A stretch of 64,000 nucleotides of DNA from Pomacea canaliculata (taxonomy: Eukaryota > Mollusca > Gastropoda > Architaenioglossa > Ampullariidae): NCBI RefSeq assembly GCF_003073045.1, contig NC_037596.1, forward strand, positions 29,637,184 to 29,701,183, read 5' to 3'. This document shows, one piece after another, positions 1 to 11,400 of the stretch; the first letter of the stretch is position 1, and each line of letters opens with the position of its first letter. The notes beneath the pieces were generated by a model. The model was not told where the DNA came from. It worked only from the letters and a program-made list of their open reading frames with translations, and did no database searches. Both the position numbers and the translations under genes were made by a program.

Positions 1-880
1 GTATTTTTAGCTGCTATTGCTATAAAGTGTTATTTAAGGATGAATATATTGTACAATAGAATAAAGAAGGTTTTCGCAAAATCTTAAGCTTAAACAATAA
101 TTTATTAAAAGTACTTTACACACAGGGAGGACGTCCGTTGTCCATATGTGACTGTGTAGGAGGGGGGATAGAATGTGGGAGTCTGAGGAGGAGAGAAAGT
201 TTCGGGTAGGAGTGTGGACAGACACGATTTCTGTAAGGTAGTTGGGGGGCGAGCCTTCATTTAATCCAAGTAGTGTTAAAACTTAGAGAAAGACACAAAA
301 GCATTAACTATATTTATTGTATTGTTACAACATATAAAGGTGGGTAATTTCCAAAACTTTGATTAATGATTGCTGTTTACCGATACACAATGTTCTGTAT
401 ATAATATGTATAATTTAATTCAATATTACATACGGTCACAATACTACGACACATGTTCAGTTATGTAGTCTAAAACATTTTGCACCAAATTTATTTTATA
501 AATGTGATTAAAATGTCTTTCATTACACTCATGTGTGTTTAATGCATACCACTACTTTTTCAGAGAAAAAAATACAAAGATTTACTTTCTTAATCGTTAT
601 GCTTCGTACTGGTTTGTTTTCTTCTATGCTTATTTCGAGTTATAGGAATTAGCCTGCAAGTATGAGCACTGACTGTAGCCGTTAACGTTCAATAACGGTA
701 ATAAACGGTAATATTCTATATAAAGACATTCCTAAGGGAGAGGAACATGACGAGAGGAGTCAAAGTTCGTGTTATTCTCCATTCCTTACCCTGCAAAGGA
801 AGCTGCGGAGGCGTAGTCATCTAGCTAATCATCAAGTTAACAATACAGTTAAGCATCCACCGATTTGTCCAGCTGTCTCC
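1..880. other. Intergenic DNA, no gene seen
   Basis: AT-rich sequence with stops in all frames and only short chance open frames. No domain, repeat pair or splice-bounded exon was recognised. Confidence 0.5.
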
Positions 881-1020
881 TCAGAGGTTTATTCAGCGAT
901 CTTCTTAGCGATCTCTAATCATCTTTAACAATCCGCTATCGTTTGCGAGCATCCAAATAATATGCACACAGATCAGGTGAGGGACTCACTCAGAGAGAAG
1001 ATGAGCGCCTCTACATGTAT

Positions 1021-2034
1021 AAGACCAGAGAAATGACTGGCAGACAAGTAACTTAATACCTGAAAAGACAGAGTAACAGGGACCACGCTCCTGATTATCA
1101 CATTCAAGTGACTGAGAAGGAATAAAGGAATAACACTATTAGAGCTGTCTGTAGGAGGTTACCATGCACAACTGTTAGTTTTCTTAAAACTCAACATGCA
1201 GCTCATCAATCGTTCAAAGGTTATGGTAGAACAGGAAAAACATTCTTAACTTTTTAATTATAATAACATCCGAATTGATATTTTACAATAATCTAAGACT
1301 GAAGTATTTGCTGTCGTAGATTTATCGAAGATAAATAAAAGCCACTCGCAATCTTCTTCAATATTTTGTAGTGTGTACTGTGATACGTCCCTTGGTATAC
1401 GACGATGTAATTTCTTGCTGAAATGATGAAAAGGTGTTGAACAGGTACTCAGGTCAATGCTACTTGTTGTCTTTGCACGATAGGGCTGGGGTCATTAGTC
1501 CTGAGACAATAATATTAGAAGATTGATTTGATCACAGGAACACTTGTAGGATAAACACTACAGAATTTAAATTAACGTTGTGGGTCATTGCTTAATCTAT
1601 TATAGATACCCCACAACCCCACCAAGATAATTTGAAAATAAAGATCATTAAAATTCTAACGTGTTTTCTGGCTGTGATGATTTCCAATCAATATAGGTTT
1701 TCTGAGTTATTCGTACTGTGAATGGAAACATCATCGTTTTCGTTAAAAGGGCCTCTGTAATTACACCATGAGAGATTGGGGTTGTCCTACGAATTTTATG
1801 TGAGCCCCATAAACACCAGCCGGAACATTGTCGTTATAAGGGTGCTATGTGTTCGTTAATATGTAATTTATTTCCTTTCTATTTAATAGAAAACAGTCAT
1901 GACTGTTCATGGTCCTATGTGAAAACAATATATGACTTGTATTAATCCTCATCACATACATGTCATTGATGTCAACACCACAGTTTTTGAAAGTTTCCTA
2001 CAAAAAGTTCTTTAAAAGTAAACAAAAATGAAAG
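1021..2034. repeat. Upstream-region repeat, copy 1
   Basis: This block recurs as a direct repeat at about 3919-4889 with small indels. Its second half (from about 1480) is also recognisable at about 26900-27450 and 60640-61170, upstream of genes 3 and 6. It is therefore the distal 5' flank carried by each family member. Here it is followed directly by intron-1-like DNA, with no promoter or signal exon between. Confidence 0.75.
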
Positions 2035-3500
2035 TGTCAACACACAACTCAACAATCACCAGAAACTCAGTAAAAAGGACGTCAGCCCCTGTCATCTCAC
2101 TGAAAATATCGACACGAAAAATGAAAGAAACAACTCTATCAGCCAAGTGAATAATGAAACCTATGACGACATTAGAATTCTCAGCTGAATTCTCAGAAAT
2201 GTTGGTGAAGTTTTATTCAAACTAGATATCCGGGAATTAGTTAAATACATATAGTAGTTTGATGTGCTATGCATAACTGACAGTATATTGATACCGTTCA
2301 ATCTGTTTAATGTTTTAGATTACTTCTGTGCATCCAACGACCTGTATAAGGAAGAGATATTGCTGTCTTTGAAAGTCGAAAATAGTGTAGTCAGACCATC
2401 TGCCAGTCACACTGACAGTGAGCACGACACGAACAGACCGCGAGAAACCACGTGGAAATGGAAAATAGACGGAAAAGTAGTGTGGCACGCAGACAATCTT
2501 TTTTTAAGCAGCACTGAACACGGGAAAAGCCAGAGATAAACTTGCAAATGCGTCCTCAGAAATAGAACAAAATGTGAATAAAGCGGTTGGTCTGTTCGTG
2601 AACTGCCTACAGTAAGCGGCGACGTGTAGGAGGGAGGGGGGGGGGATTGGTGTTTTACGCTGTGTCAGCAGCTAAGGCTATATTACGGCAGGCAGCCAGC
2701 CCTGTAAACAGATGTCACGTGCAGAGAAAGATCAGCGTGCCCGAGACGAGAAATGAACGAGAAATAAACATTAAGTTTTATGGTATATATTTATTATGAC
2801 ACCAGGGAATGTATTAAATATACCACTGGAATGTCTGTCCCAAATCTTAGTATCCATAATGTTATTATGTGTATTCTTTTTTGTGTCCAGCAAAAACTTT
2901 ATTGTCAGAACAGCTTTTCTTAAAGATAGTCAATAACTGCTCCTGATGATTGGCTTTCTTGACTTGCAGCAACTTAATACGTTTTTCAATTTTCCACACA
3001 CATAGAAACACACAAACAGAAAGAGAGAGAGAGAGGTTAGTGTCAACTCAAGCACATACACAGACTGTGAATTGTTTCCTTGAGTCCGATCATAACGATC
3101 ATTGTACAGCGTATGCGTCCCAGCTACTAGCTTTCGCTTCCACTCAGGGGTCTCATCTTCTCAGGAAGAATAAAGCACTTTGATGTGACAGTCTCAACAC
3201 ACACACTATGAGATAGATGCGCATATATTTTCAATCGGAAACAGAAACTTTGATGATTTCTATGACATAGTGATTAGTAGAACATAAAGTTTGAAGCCTT
3301 GATGGCTCTGCCTATACCGTATAATACGATTTGTCTATTAATGATAACCGGAGAATCCCATTTTATCACGATTAGTTTGTAACACAGTTTCGTTTCAGAT
3401 TTCACTGGAAATATTATTGTACAACAGAACATGGAGCACAGTCTGGTTTGGGGAGAGAAGCCATTGTGGCCATTAGGATGCTTGGCTTGACAGGTGTTTA
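1480..3500 (+). pseudogene. Gene 0: decayed family member
   Basis: Pieces of a family unit lie in the expected order but without a usable gene. Positions 1480-2034 match the 5' flank of genes 3 and 6, and about 2080-2620 match intron 1 of genes 3 and 6 (28140-28740, 62130-62700). The promoter-proximal DNA, leader and signal exon that should lie between them are missing. Positions 3406-3500 hold a broken SRCR first-half exon resembling LEILLYNRTWSTVW, interrupted by a deletion and a stop. No Ig exon remains. It is a deletion-derived pseudogene, or two remnants lying side by side. Confidence 0.6.
2646..2755 (-). mobile_element. 5'-truncated tRNA-derived SINE
   Basis: The body and tail match the full SINE at 62332-62537: the tail reads ATTGGTGTTTTACGC on the + strand, followed by the shared body through GTGCCCGAGACGAGAAATGA. 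The tRNA-like head with the A box is absent. A G-run precedes it, as in the other copy. It sits in the gene 0 remnant at a different site from the 62-kb copy, so it is an independent insertion. Confidence 0.7.
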
Positions 3501-3918
3501 AACACTTTGTCGATATTACTAGAATTTGTTAACTTAATGAATATAGACCTGTAGACATTTGGATAATGGAATTTTTTTTTTATTTTAGAAAATAATTAAA
3601 ATATTATATTTCTATCATCACGTTTATCTTAAAACTTTTGTAGCTGTGGAGAGTGTAGCTAATTGAAAGAGTATTAGCCGTATACAGAACTTGTGTTATA
3701 TTACTTCAAACTTGAACCTAGTTTGAGAAGGCGTTTCAGTAGGTTAATTCATGGACCCCAAACCCAGCTTATCTTTGAGTTGTGTATGAGAAACAACTTT
3801 ATTCACCACTGGAGAGAACGAGTAGACACTAGAGTGTGAGAGCCTGCAGTCTACTCAGTCATATGTCCCCTACTGGTGGTAAGAGGATTCCAGACAAACT
3901 TAATGTTTGACAAGGTGA

Positions 3919-4889
3919 CAAGAGAAATGACTGGCAGACAAGAAACTTGATGCCCGAAAAGACGGATTAACAGGGACCACGCTCCCGATTATCACATTCC
4001 AGTGAATCACAACTTGAAGGAATGATACTATTAGAGCTGTTTGTAGGAGGTTACCATGGCGCGACTGTTAGTTTTCTTAGTAGTGAACATGCACTCGTCA
4101 ATAGTTCAAAGGTTATGGTAGAACAGGAAAAACATTCTTAACTTTTTAATTATAACAACATCCGAATCGATACTTTTCAATAATCTAAGACTGAAGTATT
4201 TGCTGTCGTAGATTTATCGGAGATAAATAAAAGCCACTCGCAGTCTTCTTCAATATTCTGTAGTGTGTACTGTGATATGTCCCTTGGTATACGACAATGG
4301 AATTTCTTACAGAAATGATGGACTTTTATTAAAATGGTGTTGAGCAGGTACTCAGGTCAATGTTCCTTGTTGTCTTTGCACGATAGGGCTGGGGTCATTA
4401 GTCCTGAGACAATATTAGGAGATTGGCTTGATCACAGGAACACTTGTAGAATAAACACTACATAAATTAAATTAACGTTGTGGGTCGTTGTGAAATACCA
4501 TTGCTTAATCTATTATAGATACCCCATACCCACAAAAATATTTAAAAAAAAAATAAAGATCATTAACATTCTAATGTGTATTATGGCTATGATGATTTCC
4601 AATCAATATAGGTTTTCTGAGTTATTCGTACTGTGAATGGAAACATCGTTTTCGTTAAAAGATCCTCTGTAATTACACCATGAAAGATTGGTGTTGTCCT
4701 ATGTGTTCGTTAAGATGCCATTTATTTACTTTCTATTTACTAGAAAACAGTTATGATTGTTCATGGTCCTATGCGAAAACAACATATGACTTGTATTAAT
4801 CCTCATCACATACATGTCATTGATGTCAATACCAAAGTTTATGAAAATTTCCTACAAAGAAATCTTTAAAAGTAAACAAAAGTGAAAGT
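3919..4889. repeat. Upstream-region repeat, copy 2 (gene 1 flank)
   Basis: Direct repeat of 1021-2034. It forms the distal 5' flank of gene 1 and leads into the CCAAT-containing promoter-proximal region at about 4900-5350. Confidence 0.75.
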
Positions 4890-4996
4890 GAAAAACTCCA
4901 TACATATGTCCGGGTGATATTAGGGCTATGTGAAAGTACATTTACACCTATATCCGTGACAGGATGTGAAACAAGCGATTAGACTAAAAAATAACG

Positions 4997-5352
4997 ACCA
5001 ATCAGAGAGCTGGGTTTATTAGGCGTGTCTTTAAACTGTTTAATTAAGAACAAATGACCAAATTTGACTATAGAGATTTACTGTATTTGTGTTGTGTTGA
5101 GGAAATGAGTTAGTGTCTGTATGTCAGCTAACACATGGATGCATAGGTAATGTCGACAAAGCCACTATACACACACCGAATTATGCGTTTTTCTCTCGAT
5201 CACATAAACAGTTGGACACAGTTCTTAAGAAAATTCGCTTCCTGTTACTTACTTACTTGTAGCTCACACACTGCGGTCTGTGCTCAGTGTCAGCTTTCCA
5301 GCCAGACTCTCCTCACATCCTCGTCTTCCTGCAAGACATCGCAGCTAACATC
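4997..5352 (+). promoter_or_regulatory. Gene 1 promoter-proximal region and leader
   Basis: ACCAATCAG at 4997-5005 is a CCAAT-box candidate 356 bp before the start codon. The same motif followed by (G/C)AGCTGGGTT and TCTTTAAAC lies 361-368 bp before the starts of genes 3, 5 and 6. The last 86 bp (5267-5352) are the leader block shared almost without change by all five signal exons; it contains no ATG. The transcription start was not located. Confidence 0.55.
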
Positions 5353-5410
5353 ATGATGCGCTCAGTCCTCAGTGTCTGTGTGATGTTTACTCTTCTACTA
5401 CAAGGTTTGA
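5353..5410 (+). CDS. Gene 1 signal-peptide exon
   Basis: Two tandem ATGs with A at -3, then Arg and a hydrophobic core (VLSVCVMFTLLL) ending at QGL, with a phase 1 donor A|GTAAGT. This is a typical secretory signal peptide. The exon is identical in genes 1, 2, 3, 5 and 6. Confidence 0.85.
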
Positions 5411-8400
5411 GTAAGTACTGTTACACTTTGTCTTAATATCGTGATGCTATGATGCTGCAAGAAGACCATGCCACCCACTGTAGTACTCGTGTGATGACCG
5501 ACCTTTACAGCATCAGTAAAGTCAGCGGCATGACTGTAGTGTCACGTGACCCTGACTGGGCTCCTAAAAAGGCCTGCAACATCCTGAACGTCCTGAACGA
5601 CATGGTTCATCTGTTCTAATACCTGCGTATATAGTGACACTTGTTCTATGTACTCGGGACAAGATGTTATCGGTGTCCTTTATCAGTTATATCTTAGACA
5701 TAGTTACAATGCTATGTGGAGAGGCTTATATCAAGAAAAAGAGGCGTTTCCTCTGATGTAAGAACTGTCTGTTACATTTACTTAGTTTTTACTGTTAGGT
5801 ACAGTTTTTTTTCATAAATTTGACATCTTACGTCTTATGTAAATCAACAGAGAAACAGATTTTTTTTCTTTTCCAGTCTTTATGTAATAAGATTTGCTGT
5901 AGCTCGTTACGAATTCACTTTCATGGTTGATTAGATGCACAGCGTGAAGTCCGGCTTGTGAATGGAACTGCATCGTGGAATGGTGTCCTTGAGATGTTGT
6001 ACAACGGAACATGGCGCACATTGTGTAGCTTTATGTTTAGGAAACAAGAGACACAGGTGGTCTGCAGGATGCTGGGCTTCAACACGTGTGTAATGTTTTG
6101 TGATCTCATATGTAGTGCAATTATATTTGTTTTTTCATGTTATATTCACGATAAACAGATAATATACTACAGTTTCTTAAGCGGACATTTTAACTTTCGT
6201 CTTATTAGAATAAGACCTAACTAACCTTTGAGTTCCATACCGATTCCAGATAATCTTTTTATATAAGATAAAATAAGAGAAAAAAAATTGATCCCAAAAC
6301 ACTCTGTGTGTGTGTGTGTGATTTGTTTACAAAGAGAAAATGGGACAATTAAGTAATATAAAAATCAAGTAGACATAAAATAATGAAACAAGTTCATAAT
6401 TATGTCGTTTGTACTGATTAAAAAATTTTGACTAACTTAGTTTATAATTAAAAACAGATAACAAAAGCAATGCGCCTGCATGTATATGCAAATTGCTTTC
6501 TGAAAAAGTGTGTTGATTTTGACTGCATTTAGATAGTAACTATAGATAAAAACAGACAAACGCACAAACATACCTTTTGTAAAACAGGTCGCAAGTTTAT
6601 ACCAGGTCCCTATCTGGAGACAGAATGAGCTACACCTATATCATGTTTAACGTCCTGAGGTGTACAGGTGAGGAGACCAGCTTAGAGAAGTGTAGTCATA
6701 CAATGATTAGCAGTGACACCTGGTGCCCCCTTGCCATTGCTATCACCTGCAACTCACGTAAGAATCTGTTGTTTCTATTCTGTTGTTTGCTGTGTCACAT
6801 TATGTATCCTCAACTGCAGAAAAAGAAACATTGGCACATTTACCGCTTTTTATGCAAGAATTCCTTACAAAAGAGATATCAAGCATGCAAGAATATTTAA
6901 AGATTAGGTAAAACACATGATGTATTTTCACAACAATTTAAATGTTAGAACTTAACAATATTGCAACGTATCTTAATTATTATATGATTTTTGTCTTTGC
7001 TGTTGTTGTTGTTGTTGTTGTTGATTTAGAAACTCGTTTGTCTGACAGATACTGAAGTGGCAATGCACATATCGGCAAACTTATAAAGATTTAGTAAATA
7101 TCTGACGGCTTGTTACAGAAAAGATACAGGTGAGATTGAACGTCACCTCACCTAACAGACGTCAGGTACAGATAAACATCGGAGTTAATAATTGGACGAC
7201 AGTGTGTGTGGAGTCTAACATCACTGCCAGGGTCGTCTGTAGACAGCTCGGCTTACCATGGTAAGTTCTTTTCTCCTGTTAGTGTACGAGTATGTAAAAG
7301 AATAATGAATGCTGATTCACCTGAAATTACACATTTTAAGTGAATGAACTATCAACCTTGCTAATCATTAAATGCTGATTTTGAAACTACATTTTTCACA
7401 TACAGCTAAACACATGTCTAAAAATGTTCACCTGTTATTCCATCCATTCATTTTTTACTTACAATCTATCCCTATCGCTTTAAAACGAAAATACTTGACA
7501 TGAGTTACTTCAGATGTAACAAAACATATCCTATATATTTATATAGGGGAATAAATAAACGCCTGTAATATAGTTGTTATGTTCTCATTAAGAGTATATC
7601 TATCTACATAAATACTGATCTATGAATGCTGACTGTTGTCGTCTGAATTATACCATGATCTATTTATTTATCTAACCTATACGCATAGCACAAAAGTTCT
7701 TCTGAAATAATAACAGCTGAAGCATTTTAATTAAGTATTACTAATTATCAGAACAAGTGTTTTAAGCAAAAGTCATTCTGCAATGTTTAGGCTTGGTGCC
7801 TGGGCGTTTGTATATAAAGACAGTTGGATCTCTGGTGATTTGTTATCTTGCCTTGGGAATGAGACTAGCATCACTGAGTGTAATCAATGGCAGCCTACTG
7901 CCTGCCGGGATTACACCATCACTTGCAGTAACTGTAAGAACTTCTTTTTTTTTTTTATAAAAGTAAAACTCATCAACGTGTGTACGATTTCTATGTTAGG
8001 TTTACCGAATGAAACTACACGTTTTGCATATGTAACACAGTCTCATATTCAACTAAATGTGTAAATGTCTTGTGCAAATGCAGCCAACTAAAGGGATGCA
8101 ACTTTCTATATAAAAAAGCCTTGCTTCTGCTGCCTCTTTAACAGAATATGTTTTATTTTATTTATTCTGTTTTAATTTGAAATTCTTTATAACAACTAAA
8201 TATTTTGAAAAATCCACTCGGTGATAAGTCTTATGTATATCCTCTCCTTCTACCTTGTTTCAGTTTGAGTCACACCTTATATCATTTTAGGAACATAACG
8301 AAAAGGAATAATTAATATCGTTTATGTTAAATAAAGAAAATATGAAAACTGATAAGACAAAAATAAAAGCTTTAATTTTTTGATGCCGTGAGGAAAAAAC

Positions 8401-11400
8401 GAGGGTATCGATGAAATATTAATTTTTGCTGAAGAGGCGTTTGTTCATTATAAAATTTATAGTTACCATATATATATATTCACATGTTTTGCTTAAGAAC
8501 ATGTTGTAAGGAGCGGTAAGACATGCAAAGTTAGCTACATATTTGTGAGGAAGCAAATTAATTTTTAGTTGAATGTCGCTAACAGTTTCAAGTCTTTTAA
8601 ACAGTTTCTGTCAACATCCATACAAACAGTAGCAGATATCCTTTCATGGAGGAAACAAAAGCTACTTTAAAGTGTGCGAGCAATAATCAGTCTGGTGTAA
8701 TAAAGTACACGTGGCCAGAAAATGCAGGCTGGTTCCCTGATGGCAGTAGCCTGATCATCACTAGAGTGACCAGGAAACATCATGGAAGGCGAGTGAGGTG
8801 TGAGGCGATGTCTAGTGATGGTGAAGTTGTCTCCAGTGACAGACTTCAATTACAGGTTTACTGTGAGTATTGGGGTCCACCGGCAATGAATGCTGTGAAG
8901 ATGTGTAGTTTTATTAAGCGTTTCAACTTAAATATGTTGCTAAATACGGACTAAAATAAGTGACTAGGCTACTGATGAAAGTGCTTTATGTACAAGCTGC
9001 CATTAGTTTTTTCCATGTATGCGTGTGTTTGTATGTGTCTATGTAAAGCTGTGAACAGGTGTCAACAAAAATGGTTACTTTTGGTTAAAGGGAGATGTCA
9101 AAAATAAATAAGGTCCACTGTAAGACACCTTAGTCTGATTGAATGGATGATATGTGCGACGAATCACATTCTATCGGCTTGTTTACAGATCGCCCGGTTA
9201 TCAGGATAACACGGAGTGACAATCAGGGTCAGCCACTGTCCACCTACTCTGAGGTCATCAAGGGTCACAATGTGACGTTTGTGTGTGACGCTGACAGCAA
9301 CCCGCCTCCTGCTTCCATCACGTGGTCAGGGAAAGTGAGGAGCACTACTGGGGAGTTACACATCATAGCAGCACAGCAGACGACACACAACGGTATCTAC
9401 ACCTGTACCGTGGTCACTGAGACAGATGATGACGATGATCGTCTACCACTGATAGCATCTTACCAGCTTGCTTTTATGGTTAAAGGTATCCTGATCTCTT
9501 TATATTTTTCTTTTTTTACCTCTCTCTGTGTCACAAGAGAGTAGTGATAGAGCTATAGTGTGGGGTTAGCACTTCTCCTCTGTTCCCGTGACAGACTCGC
9601 TGGCAAACTCACCGACGTAAAGAGGGCGTTGTGGCAGGTTGAGTAAGAGCAGTCATCGCATTAAGCGTACGTTTGCTACTTAAAAGACCGCTTACCACGT
9701 GACAGTCGCACAACATAGGACTGCAGTGCGCTAGTGACGTAACAGACGTACCTCCAGGGACAATCCGGACTTTGATTACGATTTAGAGAAGGACGATATT
9801 GTCACAACGGGAGCTAGGAAAGGAAACCAGACAAGTAGGCATCGGGATTATTTAACATACGTAGAGGCTGATGGCTGATGACTCTTCTAATACACTAGCT
9901 GTGATGTGTGATTGGTTGTTATTGTAGATCATGTGGTATGACTGGACAATCGAATGCATTTAAGATCACAGGACGGCGTTTTAATATTGGGGTTTGACCA
10001 CAAAACGACGCTTTTCGCTACGGATCATTAGAGAGTAAGTATCGAAGTACTTCGCAACTGAAGTATTCGCTACATTGTGTGTCAGCTATCACCAGTGACA
10101 CAGAAGACGTGGGGTTAGGGTCACGGACCAAGAAAGTCAAAGCCCACTCATTAAACTGAGTGTAAAAGAAGAGTGACTTTTGTCCATGCGAACTCCCGAC
10201 CAGCTCTTGGTATCGTAGAACCATTGTGCGAAATCGCAAGTGACAGTTGTGTGTGTTCATCAGAGACTAACATTCCACACAGCAAAGGCACTCGGGTCAA
10301 GATGACTGGCATGTGTATGAGAATTGTACGGAGTGAGTGAGCGTGTAGTGGTACGAGTGTAGTAGGTAATAATAGATTCACTCACTAGATTTTTGGATTA
10401 GTATGATGGAGAATAATTAGTATTATGAGACGCCATAGATAACTATCCAACATAGGGAACTACTTCATTTGCATATGTGCATTTTTTTATACCTTCATCA
10501 TTTTGCAATTTGTAAAAATACTCTTGATGATTAAAAACTTTCTTTAATACACTAAACGGCCCTGAATTATTTATTAGAATTATGCGTGCTCGGGGGCTCG
10601 AGCTAATTATAAATATAATAATCAATTTAGTGTAAGTGCACGTGGTAAATGTCGCGTGAGTTGGTAGAGGTATCGAGAGTGTGATAGGCCGAGATTACCT
10701 CTGACCATGTCCACGTGCTCATTCCCCTCAGTCAGTGACACTCTGCTGTTTGCGTTAATAACACATTCTATAAAATTAATTTTTACTTCTTCATACATTT
10801 GACTTATCTTAAAGAACTTAAGTTTAGGTGTCAAATGTATGTAACAAGTATAGGTAGTATACCTTTGTTTGCAAAGATCGTTTTAAATAGAGCAGTCAGA
10901 CATAACTTGTTGGCTTTTAGTTGTTACTCAGGCGAATTTGATTTAATGTTGCTAACAATTTCACATATTTTAAACAGTTTCTGTCAACATCCACACAAAC
11001 AGTAGCAGATATCCTTTAATGGAGGAAACAAAAGCTACTTTCAAGTGTGCGAGCAATGAGCTGTCTGATGTAATAAAGTACACGTGGCCAGAAAATGCAG
11101 GCGGGTTCCCTGATGGCAGTAGCCTGATCATCAGTACAGTAACCAGGGAACACAATGGAAGGCGAGTCAGGTGTGAGGCGATGTCTAGTGATGGTGAAGT
11201 TGTCTCCAGTGACACACTGCAATTACAGGTTTACTGTGAGTATATTTATCCGACAACAATGAATGTCATGAATAAAGATACTTAGTCATCGATAGCATTT
11301 AGTCTTCTGAAGTAAATGAGTTTCACGTTCAATAGCGCTTTTACTTAAGTGAAGACTAAGTACGTGACTATACTACGGTAGAAAGGGGTTTAAGTACAAA

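Noticed and set aside
8667-8849. Minus-strand open frames opposite Ig-A exons (also near 11016, 20475, 32849, 34017, 50399)
   Set aside because: They mirror the conserved Ig-A exon on the other strand. Their conservation is explained by the sense coding.
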